This document shows positions 1 to 5,796 of a stretch of 5,796 nucleotides of DNA, piece by piece. Position numbers and translations under genes: made by a program. The stretch lies in assembly GCA_016782825.1 (NCBI GenBank), contig JADHXT010000245.1, positions 1 through 5,796 of the forward strand, in the 5' to 3' direction. How positions within the stretch are numbered: the first letter of the stretch is position 1; every line of letters begins with the position of its first letter. A model generated the notes under the pieces. The model saw nothing but the letters and a program-made list of their open reading frames with translations, was not told the DNA's origin and ran no database searches. The stretch is from Candidatus Brocadiia bacterium. GTDB taxonomy: Bacteria > Planctomycetota > PUPC01 > DSUN01.

Positions 1-13
1 TGATGGCTCAGAC

Positions 14-33
14 GCGGGGCAGAGACGCCCCGC
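14..33 (-). terminator. GC-rich hairpin after the operon, possible terminator
   Basis: GCGGGGC and GCCCCGC form a perfect 7-base-pair stem with a 6-base loop, starting about 30 bases past the TAG stop of the barrel gene. Neither strand has a T-run after the stem, so it is not a clear intrinsic terminator. It may act as a 3' stabilising structure or with Rho. Nothing else is recognisable in bases 1-63. Confidence 0.4.
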
Positions 34-63
34 CTGCAAGAACTCCCAGGGTGGGACTGCGGG

Positions 64-1380
64 CTAGCAGCTCCAGCGGAGGCCGGTGTAGAGGTTGGGG
101 GTGTCTGCGAACTGGCCGAGGCCGGTGTGGTCGCGGCGTCCGAGGAAGACGTTGCCGCCGGCCTCGACGGCCCACTGGTCGTTGATCTTGTAGTGCACCT
201 TGGGGCGCAGATGGGCGTCGGCGTCGGAGGGCGACACGTAGGTGAAGAGCGAGAGCTTGAGGTTCTGGTTCATCAGCAGCTTCGTGAGGCGGAGGGTCAC
301 CACGTGGCGGTCTTCGTCGCGGGCGTGCATGCCGGGCGGCAGGGCGCGCAGATAGTCGTCGTGCTCCATCATCCACTCGAGGTAGTACTGAAGGCCCACG
401 GTGAAGTCCTTGCCGCCGAGCCGCGCCATCTCCTGCTCGTAGCCCACGAGGAGGCGGAACTCGCTGTTGCGGACGAAGGGGTCGGTGCCGCTGCTGTCGC
501 CGCGGCTGTCGTAGTAGCCCATCTCGGCGTTGCCGATGCCCTTGGCCACGCTGCCGCGGACGCTGGCTCCGTAGACGGAGAGGGCGGGGTAGACTGCGCG
601 GCCGCTTAGCGGGTCGAAGCCTTCGGGGGTCTTCCAGAAGCCGTGGTAGCCGTAGAGGGCGGCCTCGTAGCCGCTGAGGTTCTTGGAGACCCGCACGGCC
701 ACCTCGTCGTCGCCGAGCCAGTCGTCGGGCTCGACGGGGTTGATGCGGTCGTCGTCGCCGGCGCGGCGGCCCAGCATGGGGTTCCAGTAGCTGAGGCGCT
801 GGCCGCTGATGAAGCGGTCGGGGTCGAACTGGGGGGTGTAGACGACGTTGACGTTGGCCACGTCGGAGAAAAGGCTCAGCTTGACGGCGTCGGACGGGGC
901 CTTGAGATACTCGTCGTCGCGGCCGATGAAGTAGCTCTGCCAGTCCTTGGGGAACAGATCGTTGATGAACAGCAGGTCGCCGGTGCCCCAGGTGAGGATC
1001 TGGCGGCCGATCTTGACGTCGGCGAAGTCGAAGGGCATGAGCACGGCGTTGGCCTCGCGCACGTCGGTGTCCCACTCGTTGGTCACCCAGTCGTGCACGA
1101 AGTCGGTCTTGAGGCGCAGCTCGGCCCAGTCGAGCGCCTTGTCGAGGTCGAGCTGAAAGCGGGCCTCGCCGATGGAGCCGGTCTTGCTTTGCGCGTCATC
1201 GTCCTGGACGCGGGTGCCCGCGCGGGTTTCGAAGAAGCCGTGGACGCCGAAGGGGAGCTTGTCCAGCACCTCGCGGGGCGAGGGGATGCTGCTCTTCGTG
1301 TCTTCGGCACCAGTGGCGGGGGGGCCGCACAGTGCCCACGCCGCGGCCAGTGCCATCACCAGGCCGGCCTGTCGTCTCAC
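64..1380 (-). CDS. Outer-membrane beta-barrel protein, DUF1302-like, third gene of the exporter operon
   Basis: A 438-residue protein with a Sec signal peptide (Arg-Arg at 2-3, hydrophobic 5-18, likely cleavage near Ala25) and a body of alternating polar/hydrophobic strands rich in Tyr, Trp and Gly, as in outer-membrane barrels. The most conserved-looking stretch runs from VKIGRQILTWGTGD (122-135) through FPKDWQSYF (143-151) to GRDDEYLKAPSDAVKLSLF (153-171). The GRQ-x-x-x-WG pattern is shared with DUF1302 proteins. Later strands run to NLYTGLRWSC (429-438). The final residue is Cys, where barrel proteins normally end in Phe or Trp; Trp436 is two residues earlier. The start is GTG and overlaps the stop of the LolA-like gene by four bases. 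As last gene of the operon it probably supplies the outer-membrane end of the export route, either as a channel or as a lipid acceptor. Barrel location is well supported; the exact role is inference. Confidence 0.85.
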   Translation of the reverse strand: MRRQAGLVMALAAAWALCGPPATGAEDTKSSIPSPREVLDKLPFGVHGFFETRAGTRVQDDDAQSKTGSIGEARFQLDLDKALDWAELRLKTDFVHDWVTNEWDTDVREANAVLMPFDFADVKIGRQILTWGTGDLLFINDLFPKDWQSYFIGRDDEYLKAPSDAVKLSLFSDVANVNVVYTPQFDPDRFISGQRLSYWNPMLGRRAGDDDRINPVEPDDWLGDDEVAVRVSKNLSGYEAALYGYHGFWKTPEGFDPLSGRAVYPALSVYGASVRGSVAKGIGNAEMGYYDSRGDSSGTDPFVRNSEFRLLVGYEQEMARLGGKDFTVGLQYYLEWMMEHDDYLRALPPGMHARDEDRHVVTLRLTKLLMNQNLKLSLFTYVSPSDADAHLRPKVHYKINDQWAVEAGGNVFLGRRDHTGLGQFADTPNLYTGLRWSC

Positions 1381-2186
1381 CGCAGATACCTCCTCGGCGC
1401 CCGGCGCAGATAGCGTTCGGTGAAGATGTCGTCGGGCAGTTGGATGTTGTACTTGATGCTGGAGAACTCGCTTACGGTGTTGCCGCCGCTCTTGAGGTCC
1501 TGCACGCGCGACTTGACCACCGTGGGGAAGCCCTGGATGTCCTTCACCTCGAGGGCCTCGACCACGCGGGACTTCTTGCCGTCCTTACCCAGGTATTCGG
1601 CCTTCATGGGCATGAAGGTTCTCTTATCGATCCATATCTGGAAGGAGGAGAACTCGACGCTCTTGGGATCCTTCGGCACGTTCTTCAGCACGTAATGTGC
1701 GGCGGTGGTTTCGACGAGGGTGTGGGTGTCGTCCTCGGTGCTGCGGCCCGACACGTCCTCGTAGAGGAAGTGGGAGCCGGCGAAGCTGGTGCGCTTGTCG
1801 GTGGCGGCGATGCGTTTCACCAGGTCGAGCGCGGGGAGGTAGAGCCAGCGGTCGTCGTCCTTGTCCACGTGCTTCCATACCATGTAGACCATCTTGCGGA
1901 CGTCGGCCGGCTCCTGGAAGTAGACGTAGAACTTCTGGTCGGCGCCGTCCTTCACGTCGCGGCGCAGGATGGTGAACTTGCGCTCGCGGGTGCGGCCCTG
2001 GGCGTCGGTGATGGTCATGTGCACGTTGGCACGGCCGTCGTCGGCCTGGTAGTAGGCGGTCTGGTTGGCCTTGGCGACGATCTCGTCCACCGAAGGCTCG
2101 CCGGCGAGAGCCGGCACCGCGAGTGCCGAGAGGACGGATAGGACAGATAGGACAGCAAGCGGCAAGACACGCCGATAGCTGTTCAT
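1377..2186 (-). CDS. LolA-like periplasmic lipid-carrier protein (annotated as outer membrane lipoprotein-sorting protein family)
   Basis: A secreted 269-residue protein of the LolA_like family (COG2834/PF17131 type), which has a half-open barrel fold able to hold acyl chains. The Sec signal peptide has basic residues at 5-6, a hydrophobic core at 8-25 and likely cleavage after AlaLeuAla28. There is no lipobox Cys, so the mature protein should be soluble in the periplasm. Family signatures are WLYLPAL (114-120), then RTSFAGSHFLYEDVSGR (132-148), and a C-terminal end IFTERYLRR (254-262). It probably accepts the cargo released by the exporter encoded just upstream and carries it towards the outer membrane. 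The family label 'lipoprotein-sorting' is by resemblance to LolA; no LolB or LolCDE is seen here, so a lipid or other hydrophobic cargo is at least as likely. The start overlaps the exporter stop (ATGA) and the stop overlaps the barrel-gene start (GTGA). The signal-peptide core contains three near-identical 9-base units. Confidence 0.9.
   Translation of the reverse strand: MNSYRRVLPLAVLSVLSVLSALAVPALAGEPSVDEIVAKANQTAYYQADDGRANVHMTITDAQGRTRERKFTILRRDVKDGADQKFYVYFQEPADVRKMVYMVWKHVDKDDDRWLYLPALDLVKRIAATDKRTSFAGSHFLYEDVSGRSTEDDTHTLVETTAAHYVLKNVPKDPKSVEFSSFQIWIDKRTFMPMKAEYLGKDGKKSRVVEALEVKDIQGFPTVVKSRVQDLKSGGNTVSEFSSIKYNIQLPDDIFTERYLRRAPRRYLR
1389..1395 (-). promoter_or_regulatory. Ribosome binding site supporting a GTG start for the barrel gene
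   Basis: GAGGAGG lies 8 bases before the GTG at 1380, inside the last codons of the LolA-like gene. The strength and spacing of this site favour GTG at 1380 over the in-frame ATG eight codons later, which would also shorten the signal peptide and remove its basic N-terminus. Confidence 0.8.
2131..2157 (-). repeat. Three tandem 9-base units in the signal-peptide coding sequence
   Basis: On the plus strand the units are AGGACGGAT, AGGACAGAT and AGGACAGCA. On the coding strand they give the repeated tripeptide Val-Leu-Ser (residues 12-20) in the hydrophobic core of the LolA-like protein's signal peptide. The unit is a multiple of three, so gain or loss of a copy would change signal length without breaking the frame. 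Confidence 0.75.
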
Positions 2187-5026
2187 GGGGTTCTCCTTTC
2201 GCTCGCCGCTCTGTTGCAGGCTTCGCGGCGGGACATCCGTCCGCACACCAGCGCCAGCACGGGGATGGCGGCCACGCTGATGACCGTGAGAGTGGTCCAG
2301 CCCACCACGGCATACTGGCGTACGCTGAGCGCCACGACGGCCACCATGCCAGCCGAGGCCACAAGGCACACCCCGCAGTTGCACGTGGCGCCCAGCGGGG
2401 CCTTGGGCTTGAAGAGCACGGGGGCGAGCACCCGCATCAGCGCCGAAAGCACAAACAGTGTGGTCACGCCGCTCACGGCCAGGATGCTGGCCATGAAGAA
2501 GCCCACCGTCTTGTAGGGCACCAGCGGCGCCGCCAGCAGCGGCAGGAAGCCCACGGCGATGACGATGATGTTGCGCGTGATGGCCCGCGCCGGCTCGCCG
2601 AACATAGGCACCGCCGCCTTCTCCCACGAGCCGTAGCGCTCGGCCGCCACGCGCGACCGTGCCAGGAAGTGGATCGAGAAGTCCACCGCCAGGCCCAGCG
2701 ACAGTGCGGAGAGCACCGCCACGGGCATGTCGTAGTCCTTGCCGATTAGCCCGATGAGGCCGTAGATGAACGCGATGGTCACCGTGAGGGGGATCATGGA
2801 CAGCAGGCCCCACAGCGGCGAGCGGAACAGCACCACCATCATCACAAACACGATGAGAAAGCTGCCGAGGAACGACTGGAGCATGCCCCTCACCATCTTG
2901 GCCTGCCACACCACGTTGATATAGGTGAGGCCAAACCAGCGGTGCTTGAGCGGCACCGGCGGCGGCGTCTCCGTGATGAACTTATCCATCACCGCAATGA
3001 CCCGCTCCATGGCCTGGTTGTCGCCGCTCTTGTTCTGCACCCACAGGACGGTCTTGCGGTAGTCCGGCGTCACCAAGTGCCACAGGTCGTCGGGGTCGTG
3101 GCTGTTCTGGAAGGAGAGGAGGCACTGCGCCACGGCGGCCGAGGTGTCGGGGATACGGTAGTATTCGTCCTTGCCCTCCATCAGCTCTCTGTAGACCTTG
3201 CGGACGATGTCGGCCAGGCTGTTGCTCTTGCCCACCACCTGGGTCTTCAGGAGCGCGGCCTGCACCTGCTGCACGTAGCGGAGCACGGCGGGGCTCTTGA
3301 ACACCTGGCGGGCGAGCTGCTCGGAGCCGATGGCGCCGGCCACTTCGTCCCAGGCGTCAATGGCGTCGCCTTGGGCCGCGGCTTTCTGCTCGGCCGCGTG
3401 TTTGGCGAGGGCATCGAGCAGCGCGTCGCCCGTCTGGGCGGCGGCCGCCCGGGTGGCGGCCAGGGCCCGCGCCTTCTCCACGACGGGCACGGCCTCGGGG
3501 AAGTCGGCCTTCAGTGTCATGATCTGCTTGGCGAAGCGCGCGTCGAGCGCGGCGGCCACGTCGGCTGTCTTCCGCTCGGCGTCTTCGGGTTCGAGCACGA
3601 GGTAGGCCATGTAGGTGCCGCCGAAGTGGTGGTTCAGCACGTCGTCGGCCACGCGGATGGGGTGGTGCTTGGTGAACCACTTCACGGGGTTGTCGTTGAT
3701 TTGGATGCGGCTGATGCCGTAGCCGGCCACAGCGGCCACCGCAAGGGTGAGCACCAGGATGAGCTTGGCACGATGGTAGGCGAAGCCGCCGAGCCAGCGG
3801 AGCATCGTGCCGAGGCGCGTCGCGGCCCCGCCTTCGTCGCCGTGGTGCACCGCGCCGAAGCTGGCCAGCCGCGATTCCGGGATGAGCATGGTGAAGGCGG
3901 GGATGAACGTCACCGTGAGCGCCCACGCCAGCATCACGCCGATGGCCACGAACACGCCGAACACCTGCACCGGCGGAATGGGGGTGAGAGCCAGCGACAG
4001 GAAGCCCGCTGCCGACGTGAGCGACGTGTAGAGCATGGGCTGGAACAGCTCGTCCATCACCTGCTCGATCGTCTTCCGCCGGTCCTTGGTCTGCTGGTAG
4101 TATTCGAAGAACTCGCTCAGGATATGGATCGAATCGAGCACCGCGATGGGCATGATGAAGATGGGAATCATGGAGCTCATGATGTGGACCGTGTGCCCCG
4201 TGCCGATGAGCAGCCCCATGGTACAGATCACGCTCACCATGGCCACGATCAGGGGACTCACGATGATGACGAGCTTGCGGAAGAACACGAACATGAGGAT
4301 GAAGATCACCAGCATGGCCAGCGGCGCCGAGATGGCCATCTGCATGAACATCTCCACGCCGAAGGTGTCTTCCGCCACGGGCAGGCCGGTGATGTGGTAC
4401 TCCTCGTCGCCCTCGTAGGTGGCGAGCTCCTTCTTCAGGGCGGAATACACGCGATAGGATAAGTGCTTGGACGTGAGCGGCAGGTAGAGGCACAGCGCCT
4501 TGCCGTCTTCGCTCACCAGCGTGCCATCGAGCAGCGGGTTGGAGCGGGCCTTCTCGCGGATCGCGCGGGCCTCGGCGCGCGTCTTCGGCGGCGCGGCCAT
4601 GAGCCACTCGAAGCGCACCGTGCCGGGACCGGCCGGCTCGATGTTGTCCACCTTCGACGGCGCCAGCAGGTCCGCCTCGATGACGCCGATTTCTTTCGTC
4701 GGGTCCTTCGGGTCCGGCCAGCGCAGCGATTCCGCAAACTGGGTGAGCTCGTAGATGCGCGCGAGCGACGTGGGGTTGAACACCCCGTCGGGGTCCTTCT
4801 CGTTCACGATGCCCAGCACCACCATGTCGTTGAGCGTGAACTCGCGCTTCATCTCGTTGTGGAACACGCGCACCGCCTCGGTCTCGGCGAGCATGTTCTC
4901 GGGATCGGTGTCCACCTTCACCCTGGGGATCATCGCTCCCAGGAGCAGCGTGGCTCCCAGCATGAGCGCGATGACGGTCTTGGGGTGGTCGAGGGAGTAG
5001 CGGACGATGTGCTGGCCTACCTTCAT
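2183..5026 (-). CDS. RND/MMPL-superfamily exporter (COG1033-like), inner-membrane permease
   Basis: A proton-driven inner-membrane exporter of 947 residues, likely moving a lipid or other hydrophobic molecule out of the membrane. Predicted helix 1 is at 17-33 and the first periplasmic domain at 34-230. Helices 2-6 lie within 232-380 and include VLDSIHILSEF (Asp298). Helix 7 is at 420-437, the second periplasmic domain at 438-713, and helices 8-12 lie within 714-866. DYDMPVAVLSALSLGLAVDFSIHFLAR (765-790) is the second-half counterpart and carries Asp782; the Asp and His residues of these two helices are the likely proton relay. Two features stand out: an Ala-rich helical stretch at about 485-580 in the second periplasmic domain, and a C-terminal extension with two extra helices (about 884-902 and 908-928) opened by CNCGVC at 882-887. 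No adaptor gene of the AcrA type is nearby, which fits the lipid-exporter (HpnN/MmpL-like) branch and not drug-efflux HAE pumps. The gene is first in the operon, and its TGA overlaps the next ATG. The substrate is unknown. Confidence 0.93.
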   Translation of the reverse strand: MKVGQHIVRYSLDHPKTVIALMLGATLLLGAMIPRVKVDTDPENMLAETEAVRVFHNEMKREFTLNDMVVLGIVNEKDPDGVFNPTSLARIYELTQFAESLRWPDPKDPTKEIGVIEADLLAPSKVDNIEPAGPGTVRFEWLMAAPPKTRAEARAIREKARSNPLLDGTLVSEDGKALCLYLPLTSKHLSYRVYSALKKELATYEGDEEYHITGLPVAEDTFGVEMFMQMAISAPLAMLVIFILMFVFFRKLVIIVSPLIVAMVSVICTMGLLIGTGHTVHIMSSMIPIFIMPIAVLDSIHILSEFFEYYQQTKDRRKTIEQVMDELFQPMLYTSLTSAAGFLSLALTPIPPVQVFGVFVAIGVMLAWALTVTFIPAFTMLIPESRLASFGAVHHGDEGGAATRLGTMLRWLGGFAYHRAKLILVLTLAVAAVAGYGISRIQINDNPVKWFTKHHPIRVADDVLNHHFGGTYMAYLVLEPEDAERKTADVAAALDARFAKQIMTLKADFPEAVPVVEKARALAATRAAAAQTGDALLDALAKHAAEQKAAAQGDAIDAWDEVAGAIGSEQLARQVFKSPAVLRYVQQVQAALLKTQVVGKSNSLADIVRKVYRELMEGKDEYYRIPDTSAAVAQCLLSFQNSHDPDDLWHLVTPDYRKTVLWVQNKSGDNQAMERVIAVMDKFITETPPPVPLKHRWFGLTYINVVWQAKMVRGMLQSFLGSFLIVFVMMVVLFRSPLWGLLSMIPLTVTIAFIYGLIGLIGKDYDMPVAVLSALSLGLAVDFSIHFLARSRVAAERYGSWEKAAVPMFGEPARAITRNIIVIAVGFLPLLAAPLVPYKTVGFFMASILAVSGVTTLFVLSALMRVLAPVLFKPKAPLGATCNCGVCLVASAGMVAVVALSVRQYAVVGWTTLTVISVAAIPVLALVCGRMSRREACNRAASERRTP
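2193..2199 (-). promoter_or_regulatory. Ribosome binding site of the LolA-like gene, inside the exporter gene
   Basis: AAAGGAG lies 6 bases before the ATG at 2186, within the last codons of the exporter gene. Together with the ATGA overlap it fixes the start and implies translational coupling. It also rules out the much longer open frame that continues upstream to about 2909. Confidence 0.75.
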
Positions 5027-5034
5027 CGTATCGT

Positions 5035-5039
5035 CCTCC
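5035..5039 (-). promoter_or_regulatory. Ribosome binding site of the RND exporter gene
   Basis: GGAGG lies 8 bases before the ATG at 5026. An in-frame TAA inside the -10 box (5062-5060), with no start codon between it and 5026, rules out a longer protein. The site and the stop together fix the start. Confidence 0.8.
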
Positions 5040-5058
5040 GGGTGTGATTCGTAACTGC

Positions 5059-5088
5059 ATTATACCAACGGCAGAAGGGGGGTGCCAG
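5059..5088 (-). promoter_or_regulatory. Extended -10 sigma70-type promoter for the three-gene operon
   Basis: The minus strand carries a perfect TATAAT (5064-5059) preceded directly by TGG (5067-5065), which is an extended -10 element. A -35 candidate CTGGCA (5088-5083) lies 18 bases upstream and matches TTGACA at four of six positions. Transcription would start near 5052 and give a leader of about 25 bases before the exporter start codon. The AT-rich box stands out in very GC-rich surroundings, and its position relative to the start codon and ribosome binding site is coherent. Confidence 0.7.
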
Positions 5089-5100
5089 CATTTCTCACCT

Positions 5101-5128
5101 CACGTGGTGGAGCCGGCCCTTGCACGTG
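5101..5128. promoter_or_regulatory. Possible operator: three 6-base palindromes spaced 11 bases apart
   Basis: CACGTG occurs at 5101-5106 and again at 5123-5128, each followed by G. The palindrome GCCGGC lies at 5112-5117. The centres fall at 5103.5, 5114.5 and 5125.5, so they are one helical turn apart and on the same DNA face. The array lies just upstream of the -35 region of the operon promoter. This is where an activator, or a repressor binding cooperatively, could sit. The sequence is seen directly; the regulatory role is inference. Confidence 0.3.
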
Positions 5129-5203
5129 GCAACTGCACAGCCATCGCGCCGCGTCGTCGGCAACCATAGACCATGCAGGGACGGGAAGGTTACAGAAGCA
5201 ATC

Positions 5204-5224
5204 TGAGGAGCGGGGCCGCTCAGG
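5204..5224 (-). terminator. Possible weak terminator hairpin at the permease stop codon
   Basis: On the minus strand CTGAG pairs with CTCAG around a GC-rich core (CGGCCCCG), and an overlapping alternative pairs GAGCGG with CCGCTC. The hairpin overlaps the TGA stop of the permease gene. It is followed by a mixed, only moderately T-rich stretch (ATTGCTTCTG) and not by a clean U-run. It could weaken read-through into the downstream operon, but it is a poor match to a standard intrinsic terminator. Confidence 0.3.
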
Positions 5225-5796
5225 ATGGCCGCATTTCCGCCTGGTAGCCGAGGGAACGCACGGCTTCGCACAGGGCGTCCGTGCCGTAGGCTTCGCCGGT
5301 GACGGTGGCGAGGCCGGTGGCGAGGTCCACGGTGGCCGTGGCCACGCCGGGCACTTCCTCCAGTGCCCGCTTGATGCTGGCGGCACAGTGGCTGCACGTC
5401 ATCCCGCGCACCGAGAGGGTGGTGGCGGGCGTGGGCTGGTCGGCGGGCGGCGTCTCGGCGGGGTGCCGACGCGGCCAGAAGGCCGCGCCCAGGATGCCCA
5501 GCAGCACTACCGCACAGGCCCACTGCACGGCCTGGGGGATGAACTCGTGGTGGTGCACCGCCGCTTTCACATCGGAGGCGCTGAGGAACTGGTCGAGGAG
5601 GATCCCGCACAGCAGCGCGCTGCCGGCCACGGTGGCCAAGTAGGTGAGCGCGGTGCGGCGCCCCAGCACCTTCCACACCGTGAGCAGTGCTGCCGCGTTG
5701 GTGGCGGGGCCGGTCATGAGAAACACAAACGCCGCACCGGGCGAGAGCCCCGCCTGGACGATGAGCGCCGCGGCGATGGGCACCGACGCCGTGGCG
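5220..5796 (-). CDS. SO_0444-type Cu/Zn efflux permease with C-terminal HMA domain (5' end outside window)
   Basis: This is the C-terminal part of a membrane permease that probably exports copper or zinc ions from the cytoplasm. The frame stays open to the window edge. The visible protein reads ATASVPIAAALI, then a conserved permease segment (LSPGAAFVFLMTGPATNAAAL), typical of the ArsP_1/DUF318 permease fold. Counting from a GTG at 5783, hydrophobic helices lie near residues 15-37, 45-65 and 83-102. A histidine cluster (HHHE) sits at 77-80 in the loop before the last helix. After a Pro-rich linker (about 105-120), an HMA domain fills residues 121-185 with the metal-binding motif MTCSHC at 128-133. 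That GTG should not be taken as the start, because conserved family sequence continues upstream of it. The order permease, linker, HMA matches the SO_0444 Cu/Zn efflux family. Metal specificity cannot be told from sequence. The stop is TGA at 5222-5220, followed by a separately promoted operon on the same strand. Confidence 0.88.
   Translation of the reverse strand, partial: ATASVPIAAALIVQAGLSPGAAFVFLMTGPATNAAALLTVWKVLGRRTALTYLATVAGSALLCGILLDQFLSASDVKAAVHHHEFIPQAVQWACAVVLLGILGAAFWPRRHPAETPPADQPTPATTLSVRGMTCSHCAASIKRALEEVPGVATATVDLATGLATVTGEAYGTDALCEAVRSLGYQAEMRPS

Noticed and set aside
1320..1340. Possible lipobox around Cys18 of the barrel protein
   Set aside because: The residues before the Cys are Trp-Ala-Leu, and Leu directly before Cys does not fit a lipobox; a normal Sec cleavage site follows near Ala25.
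1381..1412. Direct repeat CGCAGATA at 1381-1388 and 1405-1412
   Set aside because: It encodes the repeated Tyr-Leu-Arg at the C-terminus of the LolA-like protein, in keeping with an Arg-rich family ending; not evidence of an attachment site or mobile element.
643..2141. Plus-strand open frames at 643-1413 and 1332-2141 opposite the barrel and carrier genes
   Set aside because: Both lie antisense to genes with clear signal peptides and family motifs. Their translations show repetitive Val/Gly/His/Ala composition typical of shadow frames.
2187..2909. Upstream extension of the LolA-like reading frame deep into the exporter gene
   Set aside because: The ATG at 2186 has a good ribosome binding site, a 4-base overlap and a proper signal peptide directly after it. 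The upstream part is an alternate frame of the exporter and has no recognisable domain.
2942..4462. Long plus-strand open frame of 506 codons opposite the exporter gene
   Set aside because: It is antisense to well-recognised RND sequence. Its translation is rich in His, Gly, Val and Glu with no family motif, as expected of a mirror frame in GC-rich coding DNA.
3357..5060. Minus-strand open frame of 567 codons in another frame of the exporter
   Set aside because: The translation is Arg/His/Gly/Ala-rich without motifs, and the overlapping frame is a complete RND protein.
5069..5088. Sigma54-like promoter (TGGCAC followed by TTCTGC)
   Set aside because: The GG and GC pairs are two bases too far apart for a sigma54 site, while the extended -10 box next to it is a much better fit.
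5060..5386. Possible small gene of about 108 codons between the permease and the exporter, minus strand
   Set aside because: It overlaps the HMA coding region in another frame and runs through the promoter region; no convincing ribosome binding site or protein motif is seen.

Overview
The window is GC-rich with strongly G/C-biased third codon positions, and all convincing genes lie on the minus strand. Signal peptides, an outer-membrane barrel protein and a periplasmic carrier point to a diderm (Gram-negative-type) bacterium. The gene set would fit a deltaproteobacterium, a planctomycete or a related phylum, but I cannot fix the phylum from the sequence alone. No rRNA, tRNA, CRISPR array or insertion sequence is visible.

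Layout in transcription order, from the right edge leftwards. (1) At 5796-5220 lies the 3' part of a permease with a C-terminal heavy-metal-associated (HMA) domain, matching the SO_0444-type Cu/Zn efflux family; its 5' end is outside the window. (2) At 5219-5027 is a 193-base intergenic region. It holds a weak hairpin at the permease stop, three evenly spaced 6-base palindromes, and a good extended -10 promoter (TGG-TATAAT) firing leftwards. (3) At 5026-64 is a tightly packed three-gene operon: an RND/MMPL-superfamily inner-membrane exporter (947 aa), a LolA-like periplasmic protein (269 aa, with signal peptide) and an outer-membrane beta-barrel protein (438 aa, with signal peptide). Both junctions are 4-base start/stop overlaps (ATGA and GTGA), and all three starts have a purine-rich ribosome binding site. 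(4) At 63-1 is a short tail with a GC-rich hairpin that may end the operon.

Read together, the three-gene operon encodes one component for each envelope compartment: a proton-driven exporter in the inner membrane, a lipid-binding-fold carrier in the periplasm and a barrel in the outer membrane. The best inference is a trans-envelope route for a lipid or other hydrophobic molecule. The families are recognisable, but the substrate and the working of the three as one machine are not something I can name as established. Oddities are a two-helix C-terminal extension with a CNCGVC motif on the exporter, an Ala-rich helical stretch in its second periplasmic loop, and a barrel ending in Cys instead of the usual aromatic residue.
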